From positions 186,001-250,000 of the forward strand of contig NZ_JAQV02000015.1 in NCBI RefSeq assembly GCF_000732485.2: a stretch of 64,000 nucleotides of DNA, given 5' to 3'. The position numbers and the translations under genes were made by a program. The stretch comes from Bacillus sp. SJS (GTDB taxonomy: Bacteria > Bacillota > Bacilli > Bacillales > Bacillaceae). Within the stretch, counting starts at the first letter, position 1. Every line of letters starts with the position of its first letter. Under the pieces are notes generated by a model. The model had not been told where the DNA came from and searched no databases. It saw only the letters and a list, made by a program, of their open reading frames with translations. Positions 8,641 through 16,472 of this stretch are shown in pieces.

Positions 8641-8745
8641 GTTCTTTTCAAGTGAATTTTTAAAAACTGTTTACTGTCTTCTCTCCACTTCTCTTCAAGC
8701 CTCATAAATTCCCCACTCTCTTTGTGAGACATTAAACTGGAACCT

Positions 8746-9369
8746 TCACTTACCAATAAACACTCTCTTAAGCTTCTCCACTTCCTCATTTGGAATAGAA
8801 ACGTTCCAATTCTTAAAAAGCTGGTCAAACTTTTCGAGCAGCATGCTGAAATTATAGACAACCACCAGAGCACTGTTTAATGGGCGGCTTTTTGTTATGG
8901 AAACCCTGTCTCCTAGAGGAGATAAGTAGATGACGTGGTATTTATTGCTGTCTGCCATTAAGTTCACAGCTCCAGCCTTTTCCTTTTCTATTGAAAAATA
9001 GGACAGGTTCACTTGTTTCTCCAAGATCTCCTTTCCTTCTTTAATATCACTTTCTATATTTCGAAGCGACTGCTTTACTTCATCTTTAGCTTGCAGCGGG
9101 TTCATCTGTCCTTCAACTGCTGCCCATAAACTTAATAACCCAGATGTATCTCCCTTAAATTGTCCTAATTCAAAAATGCGGTCTCTTTCTATCTTATTTA
9201 GGATCCAAATTTGATTTTGATCATCATTGGTTAGTTTATAGCCGGCATCTTGATTCGGACTGCCATCACTATTCTTAGGGTATAGGATAATTTCAGTTTG
9301 TCCGTCATGATTCTCTTTTTGTACTGCGTATTTTTCTTCTAATTTTTTATAGATTTCTTGATTAATCAT
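8746..9369 (-). CDS. Probable immunity protein for the LXG-TNT toxin
   Basis: 207 residues, cytosolic (no signal peptide or membrane segment), acidic N-terminal half and mixed alpha/beta pattern. Its start overlaps the toxin stop by 4 bases (ATGA), the usual coupling of a toxin with its antidote. I do not recognise the family from sequence. TNT-type NAD glycohydrolases are held inactive by a dedicated binding partner, so the position is the main evidence. Confidence 0.7.
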   Translation of the reverse strand: MINQEIYKKLEEKYAVQKENHDGQTEIILYPKNSDGSPNQDAGYKLTNDDQNQIWILNKIERDRIFELGQFKGDTSGLLSLWAAVEGQMNPLQAKDEVKQSLRNIESDIKEGKEILEKQVNLSYFSIEKEKAGAVNLMADSNKYHVIYLSPLGDRVSITKSRPLNSALVVVYNFSMLLEKFDQLFKNWNVSIPNEEVEKLKRVFIGK

Positions 9370-11135
9370 TGAGTTCCACCCTTTTTCATAGATACTTCTT
9401 CAATGAGTTCTTCTCGAATAAGTTCCTCCATTGAATAGGTTCTTCCATCTTCATGGTATTTAAGATATTGAGTTCCACCGCCGGGTCTGTCAAACCACGG
9501 AGCAATCTTTCCTCCTGTCACATCAAAATCCTCCAGAACCTTATAAACATAATAATCGGCTTCGTCACTATGAAGAGCAAGGGCTCTTTGTTCGTAGGGG
9601 ATGCCTTCCGGAGAAAAGAAACCTCCATTAGGTGCGCCATATCGATCCAAAAGCTTCCCCTGCTTCAGTGTCATCTCTGCAGGTTCCCCATCAAAACCAT
9701 TATTAGGAGGCCACTGGATATTTCCATCCTCCTGATTATAGTATTGAGGATTATCATAGGTCTCTTTATTTTTCATATATTTATCTTCATTAGGCGCAAA
9801 TTTCCACTTATCCAGCTTCGCCCGATCCGCTTCACTAATTCTTTTAGGTACCGCACTTTCAATCGGGCGCCGGGTCAATGTATAGGGTGCATTTGCCGCC
9901 TTCAATTTATCATAATACTTTGTGCCTCCGCCAAGTACACCCATCGTTAAACCGTTGATCAACGCCTGATTGCGCTGCTCATCTGTCAACTTGTTTCCAA
10001 GCAAATCCGTTCCAAATACATATTCTCTGCCGCTGTTAAATGTATAAAGACCATAAATTCCTTTTTCCGTTTTATATAGCATATCCATGGCTTTTGTTCC
10101 CTGATAGGCATTCAATGCATGATTAATACCGTTGATTCCTTTTGCCGTTTTATAAATTGCGCTGCCGCCTTTGACTGCCCTGCCTGCCCATCCAACAACC
10201 GGGATAAAACCGGCTGCTGCCATGGATCCTGCAGCAATTCTTTCGGAGGTGCTAAGCTTCTTGCCTGTAACTGGATCTACACCCTCAGTGGCTCGTTTGT
10301 AGTCATAGTATCCGCTGAACTCACCAGTGAAGGTCTTTACGCCATCCCAGGCCTTTTCATACCATTCTTTATTCTTTTCCGCCTCAATTCTAGCTTTCTC
10401 TGCAGCAATCTCTTCCCGTATTTCCTTAGCTTTGGATTCCTGGTCTTTAAACGTCTTTACTTTTTCAGATACGGATTTCCGAACATCTTGTATTGCGTTC
10501 GCCTGATAGGCTTGTACATTAAAATTAATAGGCTGTATGGTACCGCCTTTTGAAGTTGCCTCCATTATAGCGATATAAGCCAGCTGAACAGCTGACTGTG
10601 CATCCATACTATCCATATAACGGCCAATCAGCATTCCTTCGTCCAAATTGTTCAAAGCTTCAGCCGTTTCCGTCCTTTTCTTATCCGCTTTCTTCGTATT
10701 TGTCTCAAATGATTCCTTAGAAAATGGAGTAAGTGAAATAATATCTTGTATACTATCAAGAATTGCTTTTAATTCACTATGCTGTGCATCAACCAGCGAT
10801 TGACTATTTGTCGAACCAGTTTCCAGCTGCTCCTCTAAAAAAGGAAGCACTACCCGGGAGTCATCGGATAAGTTGGCATCGCCTGCATATCCTGGTACAG
10901 CCTGATAAAAAGCAAGCAAATGCTCAATCAGCTTTTTCCAGTCCCCTACCAAATCAATTTGAGCCTGATAAAAGCTTTTGATATTTTCAGCGCCAGTTCC
11001 CTGAAACTCAGCGTTATCTACCAATGCCTGAAATTTTTTCTCAAGAGAGTTCAGCTTGCCATTTAACGTATTATATTGACTGATTCTTGCATCGATGGCC
11101 GTGAACAATTTGCTTGAATCATAAACCTTCCCCAT
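9366..11135 (-). CDS. LXG polymorphic toxin with C-terminal TNT (NAD glycohydrolase) domain
   Basis: 589 residues in three parts. Residues 1-230 form an LXG domain (MGKVYDSSKLFTAI at the start, EFQGTGAENIKSFY near 43), the type VII targeting module. Residues about 265-420 are a pretoxin linker with EWYEKAWDGVKTF, SGYYDYKRATEGVDPVTGKK and a glycine-rich hydrophobic stretch. The last 120 residues match the TNT fold of Mycobacterium tuberculosis necrotizing toxin: WPPNNGF, GKLLDRYGAPNGGFFSPEG, PYEQRAL and IAPWFDRPGGGTQY. TNT hydrolyses NAD and kills cells by NAD depletion. Preceded by a small helper gene and overlapping its immunity gene. No secretion machinery genes lie in this window. Confidence 0.9.
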   Translation of the reverse strand: MGKVYDSSKLFTAIDARISQYNTLNGKLNSLEKKFQALVDNAEFQGTGAENIKSFYQAQIDLVGDWKKLIEHLLAFYQAVPGYAGDANLSDDSRVVLPFLEEQLETGSTNSQSLVDAQHSELKAILDSIQDIISLTPFSKESFETNTKKADKKRTETAEALNNLDEGMLIGRYMDSMDAQSAVQLAYIAIMEATSKGGTIQPINFNVQAYQANAIQDVRKSVSEKVKTFKDQESKAKEIREEIAAEKARIEAEKNKEWYEKAWDGVKTFTGEFSGYYDYKRATEGVDPVTGKKLSTSERIAAGSMAAAGFIPVVGWAGRAVKGGSAIYKTAKGINGINHALNAYQGTKAMDMLYKTEKGIYGLYTFNSGREYVFGTDLLGNKLTDEQRNQALINGLTMGVLGGGTKYYDKLKAANAPYTLTRRPIESAVPKRISEADRAKLDKWKFAPNEDKYMKNKETYDNPQYYNQEDGNIQWPPNNGFDGEPAEMTLKQGKLLDRYGAPNGGFFSPEGIPYEQRALALHSDEADYYVYKVLEDFDVTGGKIAPWFDRPGGGTQYLKYHEDGRTYSMEELIREELIEEVSMKKGGTQ

Positions 11136-11160
11136 TTGCCACGCTGCCCTTCATCCTAAT

Positions 11161-11427
11161 TTAAGAATGAGTAATTGCCTCATCCTGCTCTTTTAAAGAT
11201 GTCACATTCACTTTCGTATCCTCAATATTCTTTAAAACTGCCTCTATGTACTCCTGGGCCATCCTGTGAATGGACTCCTCCCGCTGAAGCATGAGGTCGG
11301 TAAATAAAAGCTTAATATCCCCCAGTGAAGCAGCATCAAAAGGTTCAATTACAACCTCCTTCAACACGCTTTCCATCTCTTTAAGCTGATTCATTACTGT
11401 TGAATGATCAAGTTTAATAGTCGTCAT
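11161..11427 (-). CDS. Small helical LXG-associated helper protein
   Basis: 88 residues, all-helical pattern (STVMNQLKEMESVLKEVVIE, then EYIEAVLKNIEDTKVNVTSL), no signal peptide. Directly upstream of the LXG toxin by 25 bases. Short helical proteins in this position bind LXG domains and help targeting to the type VII machinery. Function assigned by context and character. Confidence 0.7.
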   Translation of the reverse strand: MTTIKLDHSTVMNQLKEMESVLKEVVIEPFDAASLGDIKLLFTDLMLQREESIHRMAQEYIEAVLKNIEDTKVNVTSLKEQDEAITHS

Positions 11428-11616
11428 TATTCCACCTGCCTATTTAAGATGTAACCATGCATCCCATAAATGTAACATTCTACTAATTTTATCATTTGTT
11501 TACTACATTCCCCAATTGGCAGATAGTCCTGCATTTTATTTAGATTCTTTTTAGTGTAAGGGAAATGGACTAGATTTCTCAAAACAAATTAGGACTATAG
11601 ATGGTACACAAACAGC

Positions 11617-11650
11617 AAAAACACCTCTTAATCAACAAAGAGGTGTTTTT
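11617..11650. terminator. Bidirectional terminator
   Basis: AAAAACACCTCTT pairs with AAGAGGTGTTTTT around an 8-base loop. It ends transcription from the minus-strand fragment that follows. Confidence 0.8.
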
Positions 11651-11666
11651 AGAGATTAAACCATAT

Positions 11667-12056
11667 TCAGTTATAAACAACCATTAAAACAGGAGCAGAT
11701 ACAGCATCTTCCCCACCGTAGATTTCCAGTACACCACTTGTAAAATCTGCAACGGTGTAGGCTGTGAGCCGAAGCTGAGTTTTTCCTGATTTGTTGATAT
11801 TTACGAAGGCTGTTGAAGGAAGACTAATTTCTGTGAATCCTTGCTTGGCAGCTGGTACCGGCAGTGAAGCCACAGAGGATGCAGAAGGAACTGAAGTATA
11901 ATCTCCCTGTTCCAACAGACTGCCAGCTCCAAACACTCCATTTTTTATATCTACTTTAAGCGAGCTCACGGTTCCAGTAAGAGTTTTACGATAGACTTTT
12001 AGTTTTACTCCGGTGATGGCGGCTGAATCAGGAATCGTCCCTGTGCGAAGGAAACT
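11667..12056 (-). pseudogene. C-terminal fragment of a DNRLRE-like cell-surface protein
   Basis: The open frame begins abruptly after a stop at 12057-12059 and has no start site suited to its content. It encodes a beta-rich module: RTGTIPDSAAITGVKLKVYR then a run ending in LRLTAYTVADFTSGVLEIYG and a final PVLMVVYN. This pattern (a strand with 'IPxSAxITxVKLKVY' and a last strand with GVLEIYGG) is typical of DNRLRE domains at the end of secreted or phage-tail-like proteins. The 5' part is missing, and the homing endonuclease gene begins 80 bases away. Best read as a relic left by a deletion or insertion. Confidence 0.55.
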
Positions 12057-12095
12057 TTACTTTGATTGGTTATTGAGAGCAAAATCAACAAAATA

Positions 12096-12117
12096 GAACT
12101 ATCGTTCGTATATAATG
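12096..12117 (+). promoter_or_regulatory. LexA (DinR) box overlapping a -10 element
   Basis: GAACTATCGTTC (12096-12107) has the exact GAAC-N4-GTTC core of the Bacillus SOS operator, followed 3 bases later by TATAAT (12111-12116) and then by a ribosome binding site GGAGGTGG. Eleven of 14 positions fit CGAACRNRYGTTYG. The placement beside the -10 fits LexA repression of the homing endonuclease gene. The -35 region is poor. Confidence 0.5.
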
Positions 12118-12135
12118 AAGATGGAGGTGGTAAGA

Positions 12136-13009
12136 ATGGTTACTTTTGAACAACTAACAAGTTATCAACAAAACGTATTACTAGCAAGTATTCTAGGTGA
12201 TGGTGAAATTACAAAACTCTATAAAAATTCCAGAAGAATTAATAGAAGTTACAGAGAACATTTTTCTATAGAACAAGAAGAGTATAGACTTTGGAAATGC
12301 ATGGTCTTACCTGGATTGTTGTATAAAAGACCAAAAGGAAATTATATTGTCTCAAAATCGCTTGAGTTATTTAATCATTTGAATGCTCACTTCTATCCTG
12401 AAAATACCGAAAAAAAAAGTACCCACTCAACTGTTCCATTACATCACCCATCCAATATTTTTAGCGGTTCTATATTTAGATGATGGATCTCTTTGTATTA
12501 GCAGAAGAATCAATCACAATAAAAAGAAAATTATATTGAATCCCATAATCGCTTTATACTTACAATGCTTTTTCGAAGACGAACTAATCATGTTGAAAAA
12601 TCACGTTGCAAACACCTATGGATTTGAATTTATTCTTTCTAAGCGTAAGGATGGAAAGGGGACTATTTTAAAACTGCAAAAAACAGCGGACGTCTACCGC
12701 TTTCTTCAATTTACAGCGAACCAAATCAGCATGGAAAGTATGAGATATAAATTTGATTGGGATATCCGATTTAAGCAGGAATCAGAAAAATATAAAACAC
12801 TTTATCCAGGATATGAAGTTGTGGCTGCCCATTCAAATAATGTACGTCCATATACTTCAGAAGAAATAGAAAGAATGCTTATTTTAAAAGATGAGGGCGA
12901 AACAGATCTTAGGATAGCAGAGGTACTAGGACGAAGTTATTGGTCGGTCGTATACAAACTGGCCGAACTTAGAAAAACAAAAAGAAGACCTCCGAAGAAG
13001 TCTTCTTAA
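12136..13009 (+). pseudogene. LAGLIDADG homing endonuclease, frameshifted at an A9 run
   Basis: Two overlapping frames together make a 290-residue LAGLIDADG endonuclease. The first frame has motif 1 (LLASILGDGEI) and the second has motif 2 (FLAVLYLDDGSLC). The second frame ends with a helix-turn-helix tail (YTSEEIERMLILKDEGETDL then RIAEVLGRSYWSVVYKLAEL). The shift falls at nine As (12410-12418); eight would restore one frame. The start at 12136 has GGAGGTGG in front. It lies outside both hag introns, converges on hag, and its last codons run through the hag terminator. Such enzymes cut intron-free alleles to drive intron homing. It is either inactive, expressed by slippage on the A run, or carries a sequencing error. 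Confidence 0.8.
12971..13007 (-). terminator. Terminator of hag, inside the endonuclease coding end
   Basis: On the minus strand AAGAAGAC pairs with GTCTTCTT around a 10-base loop, followed by TTTGTTTTT. It lies 11 bases after the hag stop and doubles as the last codons (RPPKKSS) of the convergent endonuclease gene. Confidence 0.8.
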
Positions 13010-13017
13010 ATCTCCAA

Positions 13018-15004
13018 TTAACGAAGCAATTGAAGAACACCTTGTGGTTGTTGGTTGGCTTGCTTTGCCGCCATGCTTTTCAGCGATGGAATAGACTATA
13101 TCTTCATCCTTAAAAGTCTAAGGAGCTGGGCACTTCGAATGGCTGTTACCACCCTACGGATTTCATCGTCATGGTTTTCACTTTAGACGGTATATCCTAG
13201 TCGTTGAACCTTCTCCAGAGTTTCCTCACAGGAGCTTGGCTGCTGATTATCCAATCTTTCTTCTTTTCAGCCCTTCACGTCTGCCGTTTCCAGCTGCGTT
13301 GTGGGGAAGAAAGCTTAAGGAGGTTCCAGCAATTCACCCAGTTATAATCCAGCTCGTTACCAAGCGGGACGCCCTGCAATCATTATCTCAAAAGTTGTAA
13401 TACACCTTGAGGCATCTGATTGGATTGAGCCAGCATTGCTTGTGCTGCTTGAGAAAGAATAGAGTTCTTTGTTTGGTTCATCATTTCTTTCGCCATCGTG
13501 CGAACATTTACTTTCATAAATGACCAGACTATATCTTCACCCTCCGGAATTCCAGTAGGGGTCGGGCACTTCGGATTCACAATGCTGATGATCATTGCTT
13601 CACCTACGGATTTCATCACCATAGCTTGCGCCTTAGATGGTATATCCTAGTCGTTGAACCTTCTCCACTCTTTCGAGACAGGAGCTTGGCTGCTGATTGC
13701 CCAATCTCTTCTTTTTTTAAAGCCCTCACGTCTGCCGTTTCCGGCTGCGTTGTGGCAAGAAAAGCTTAAGGGGTTTCCAGCAATTCACCCGATTATGATC
13801 TCTAGCCGTTACCAGCTAGGACGACTGTGCTTGTCGCTGCTTATGCAGCTAAAGCATAATCTACGTCGCGAATACGAGATTCTGCGGCAGTTAGGTTTTC
13901 TGAAGATGTGCTTAGATTATTAATTGTGTGCTCTAAGCGGTTTTGATTTGCACCAAGTTTGGAGCGCTCAGCAGAAACTTTTTCAATAGCACTTTGAATA
14001 GCTGTTACTGCATTTCCTGCTTTTGTAGCAGTACTTACATCTAATGCATTTTCATTAGCTGTGTTATTTGTACCATCTGTTACAGTTGCACTTCCAGTGA
14101 AATTAGCTCCAGTTCCAGTAATTCCAAGTGCCGCTGCACGCATATCAGTAAAATCAAGAGTCATTGTTTGGTTTTGGTTAGCCCCTATTTGTGAGCTAAA
14201 TGATGATTTTGCAGACTCAGCTAATTTACCAGCAGTATTAGTACTTGGAGTTGCATTTGCAGTTGCACCAGTATCTGTCACAGAAGGTCCAGTCAATGAT
14301 TCTTGGCCTGTTTTTTGCACTAATGTTAAGTTATTACCTGCTACTGTAACGGTGTATTTAGCAGAAAGTGTAGCATTTCCATCAATTACAGTTTTTAAGT
14401 TAGCTGCTTGTGCTGCTGTAGTGTCAGAAGAAAAAACACCAGTTGTTGCATTTGTCATTGCAGTTGTTGCCTCAGCAGTAAAGGTTTGACCATCAATAGT
14501 GATAGTTTCACCATCTCCAAAGGCTGCACTTAGAGTTAATGTATAGTTACCCGCTACTGCAGAATTAGCAGCTGTTACAGAACCAGCACTAGCATTAAGT
14601 AGTTTTTGGCTATTAAATTCAGTAGTATTACCAATACGGTTAACTTCAGAAGTTAATTGGTTAATTTCCTTTTGGATTTCTCCACGATCTGTACCAGTGT
14701 TTGTATCATTACCTGCTTGAACAGCTAATTCACGCATACGTTGAAGGATGTCATGAGTCTCGTTTAAAGCGCCTTCTGCAGTTTGGATCATAGAGATAGA
14801 ATCTTGAGAGTTTCGAGCAGATTGATCTAAACCACGAATTTGTCCACGCATTTTTTCAGAAATAGCTAGACCTGCAGCATCATCACCGGCACGATTAATA
14901 CGCTGACCAGAAGACAGTTTCTCCATTGATTTACCTTGCGCTGTATTAGCAGATGAAAGCTGACGATAAGTGTTAAGCGCAGCAATATTATGATTAATTC
15001 TCAT
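13018..15004 (-). CDS. hag: Flagellin, interrupted by two group I introns
   Basis: Flagellin, the filament subunit exported by the flagellar type III system. Exon 1 (15004-13859, 382 codons) has the D0/D1 start [40 protein letters not shown] and a Thr/Ala-rich variable middle, ending at ESRIRDVD. Exon 2 (13496-13428, 23 codons) reads [23 protein letters not shown]. Exon 3 (13062-13018) reads [14 protein letters not shown]-stop. Joined, they give 419 residues with the complete conserved C-terminal helix. Without intron 1 removal the reading stops five codons into the intron (YALAA), giving a protein without the C-terminal D0 helix. If intron 2 is retained the reading ends in [14 protein letters not shown], also 419 residues. 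Start ATG with GGGAGG; sigmaD promoter and CsrA sites upstream. Confidence 0.93.
13063..13427 (-). ncRNA. Group I intron 2 of hag (365 nt)
   Basis: Core elements in order: P AATTGCTGGAA (13324-13334), Q AATCAGCAGCCAAGC (13234-13248), R GTTCAACGACTAGGA (13195-13209), S AAGATATAGTC (13094-13104). A P9 hairpin (CCATCGCT-GAAA-AGCATGG) follows S, and the intron ends in G eight bases later. The 5' splice site follows a U (GCU|CAAUC). GCU pairs with GGC in the guide, with the U-G pair at the cut site, and CAAUC pairs with GAUUG to extend P1. The P1 loop holds 13 further flagellin codons and a stop (TAA at 13383-13385). Boundaries are fixed by the flagellin frame and agree with the RNA signals. Confidence 0.88.
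13497..13858 (-). ncRNA. Group I intron 1 of hag (362 nt)
   Basis: Core elements: P AATTGCTGGAAA (13774-13785), Q AATCAGCAGCCAAGC (13684-13698), R GTTCAACGACTAGGA (13645-13659), S AAGATATAGTC (13527-13537), then a P9 hairpin CATTTAT-GAAA-GTAAATG and a terminal G. The 5' splice site follows U (GAU|UAUGC). P1 pairs GAUUAUGC with GCACAGUC, giving U-G at the cut site and one A-C mismatch. Clearly related to intron 2 and of nearly the same length, so the two probably share an ancestor although they sit at different sites 23 codons apart. No open frame of note inside. Confidence 0.9.
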
Positions 15005-15011
15005 TATTAAA

Positions 15012-15046
15012 TTTCCTCCCTGATTTTCGGTTCCACATCCATGTGG
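15012..15046 (-). promoter_or_regulatory. CsrA-binding sites in the hag leader
   Basis: In the leader RNA, CCACAUGGAUGUGG (15046-15033) forms a small hairpin presenting GGA, an excellent match to the CsrA consensus (ACANGGANGU). A second GGA lies in the Shine-Dalgarno CAGGGAGGAAA (15021-15011). This two-site arrangement is the one known for CsrA repression of hag in Bacillus subtilis, relieved by FliW, and csrA and fliW are the next genes upstream. Confidence 0.8.
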
Positions 15047-15054
15047 TTATTTTA

Positions 15055-15090
15055 AGCAGTGTTTAAAGTCGGCCGCCTTTAGGTACTGCT
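15055..15090 (-). promoter_or_regulatory. Leader hairpin near the hag 5' end
   Basis: AGCAGT (15090-15085) pairs with ACTGCT (15060-15055), and TAAAG pairs with CTTTA inside. A structured leader close to the transcript 5' end could stabilise the abundant flagellin mRNA. Confidence 0.45.
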
Positions 15091-15103
15091 TGTTACATAT
15101 CTT

Positions 15104-15129
15104 ATATCGACATTCCTTTGCAGGGTTTA
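15104..15129 (-). promoter_or_regulatory. SigmaD promoter of hag
   Basis: TAAA (15129-15126), 14-base spacer, GTCGATAT (15111-15104), close to the sigmaD consensus TAAA-N15-GCCGATAT. About 100 bases upstream of the hag start. Confidence 0.85.
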
Positions 15130-15138
15130 ATAGTTTTT

Positions 15139-15179
15139 TGGAAAAAAATAAAAAACCTTGAGTGCTTTTATCAAGGTTT
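15139..15179 (-). terminator. Terminator of the flg-fliW-csrA operon
   Basis: AAACCTTGA pairs with TCAAGGTTT around a 9-base loop, followed by a T-rich tail on the minus strand. It begins at the csrA stop codon and separates the operon from hag. Confidence 0.8.
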
Positions 15180-15396
15180 AAGATTTCTTTAAGTTTTTCA
15201 GTAAATCCAGAGAAACAGAGGCAGCACTGCTGTTTTCTTCCTGAATCGATAAGTAGATTTCTTTGCGGTGGATGTCTATGTTTTTTGGCGCATTGATTCC
15301 TAATTTGACTTGTCCGTCCTGGATGCTGACGACGGTGATTTCGATGTCTTCTCCGATTTGGATGGCTTCGTTTAGTTTTCTTGTGAGTACGAGCAT
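15178..15396 (-). CDS. csrA: Carbon storage regulator, translational repressor of flagellin
   Basis: 72 residues, beginning [20 protein letters not shown], with the conserved [16 protein letters not shown] core of the CsrA beta-dimer. It binds GGA-containing hairpins; its best target here is the hag leader just downstream. FliW, encoded 12 bases upstream, sequesters it. The tail (about residue 55 on) is longer and more variable, as in Bacillus. Confidence 0.97.
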   Translation of the reverse strand: MLVLTRKLNEAIQIGEDIEITVVSIQDGQVKLGINAPKNIDIHRKEIYLSIQEENSSAASVSLDLLKNLKKS

Positions 15397-15408
15397 GTTC
15401 CTGCCTCC

Positions 15409-15828
15409 CTATTGCACGATGCTGTGCTTGGTTTTGTAGGATGGGTGGTTCAGGATGACTTGTTTGGCTTGTTTCGTTTGTTCGTTCACGATGATGGGCC
15501 CTTGCAGGTTGGCCGTAGATTTTTCGAATGGATCTTGAACTGTCAGGATGACCATGATTTGAACTTGATTAACGTCGTCGATTTTTAATGCTTCCACTGT
15601 ATTTTCGTCCAGGTCAAACTCGTAGTCTTTGAAAAATAGAAAAGGGTTTGTTACGACGAATGCAAGTTCAGCTGTTGTGGCTGATTGCAGAATTAAGAAG
15701 GGAGAGCCTTCTTCTAACGGAAGAATGATAAACTCTTTTTCCGATGCAAATCCAGGGATGCCTGCTGCAAATTTTAGAATTTGAGAGTCATCGACTTCTA
15801 CTTCCCCATGATATTTTGTCTTAAGCAT
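15409..15828 (-). CDS. fliW: Flagellar assembly factor FliW, CsrA antagonist
   Basis: 139 residues, about the family length. Motifs: FAAGIPGFASEKEFIILPLE, PFLILQSATTAELAFVVTNP and VNQVQIMVILTVQDPF. FliW binds free flagellin or CsrA. When flagellin is secreted, FliW is released and frees hag mRNA from CsrA. Co-transcribed with csrA. Confidence 0.95.
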   Translation of the reverse strand: MLKTKYHGEVEVDDSQILKFAAGIPGFASEKEFIILPLEEGSPFLILQSATTAELAFVVTNPFLFFKDYEFDLDENTVEALKIDDVNQVQIMVILTVQDPFEKSTANLQGPIIVNEQTKQAKQVILNHPSYKTKHSIVQ

Positions 15829-15849
15829 GTTGTTCCACCTCTTTTTTCA

Positions 15850-16419
15850 TTATACCTTGATGTCGATGGTTACGAAATCAATCGTTAGATTCGGATTTTC
15901 AAGCATATCTACTTGGACTTTCCCAGGTGTGTAATCCAGAATTGGTTTATTTTGCTGAACTTCAATGACCGGTTTGCGTGGCTCTATGTCTATTTTCACT
16001 TTAGCCGGTTCATAGCTTACTTTTACACTTCCGGCACTTGGAATGAAACCAATATTAAAATCATACATCGGAGATTCGCTGTTCTGTTTGGCCTGATCAG
16101 GAATTGGATTGCCTCCATATTCAATGCGCATAAGCTCGTCCCCTTGCGCTGAGACTCTCGCCATTCCATCGAGCCAGTCCTGATAGCCTTGCTGGGCAAA
16201 CTCCTGAATACGTCTGGAAATGTGCTTTAAATCGACATCTACCCGAGCTTCCGTTGTGTCTATAGAGAGCTGTCCTTTTGTTGTTTCGATGGATAAATCG
16301 GCTTTCGGCTGCTGAATGGATAGATCAGCCTTGGGCTGCTGCTGTTCCATTTTTGCTGAAATTGTTGTTAAACCGATTCTGCCCTGTGTGCTTTGGATTC
16401 GAATTTGCGGGACCTGCAT
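15850..16419 (-). CDS. yviE: YviE-type flagellar operon protein (DUF6470)
   Basis: 189 residues, beginning MQVPQIRIQSTQGRIGLTTI. The segment around 30-55 has repeated 'QPKADLSI' units, followed by DVDLKHISRRIQEFAQQGYQ and beta-strand-rich C-terminal repeats (KVKIDIEPRKPVIEVQQNKP). In B. subtilis yviE lies in the same position between flgL and fliW. Function unknown; likely accessory to filament or hook-junction assembly. Confidence 0.9.
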   Translation of the reverse strand: MQVPQIRIQSTQGRIGLTTISAKMEQQQPKADLSIQQPKADLSIETTKGQLSIDTTEARVDVDLKHISRRIQEFAQQGYQDWLDGMARVSAQGDELMRIEYGGNPIPDQAKQNSESPMYDFNIGFIPSAGSVKVSYEPAKVKIDIEPRKPVIEVQQNKPILDYTPGKVQVDMLENPNLTIDFVTIDIKV

Positions 16420-16472
16420 GTGTTTTCAGCTCCTAAACGAAAAGCTGTCTTAAGAAAGACAGCTCAAGTGTA

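Noticed and set aside
8637-8873. Minus-strand frame overlapping the end of the immunity gene
   Set aside because: Mostly a shifted reading of the immunity gene; no start signal of its own.
13383-13622. Apparent 79-codon ORF ending in a flagellin C terminus
   Set aside because: It reads from intron 1 into exon 2 and the 5' end of intron 2; not a separate gene.
13063-13858. Recent duplication of the hag 3' end as the explanation for the second C terminus
   Set aside because: Both copies are bounded by group I intron signals with splice sites that fit the frame, so intron architecture explains it better than a plain tandem duplication.
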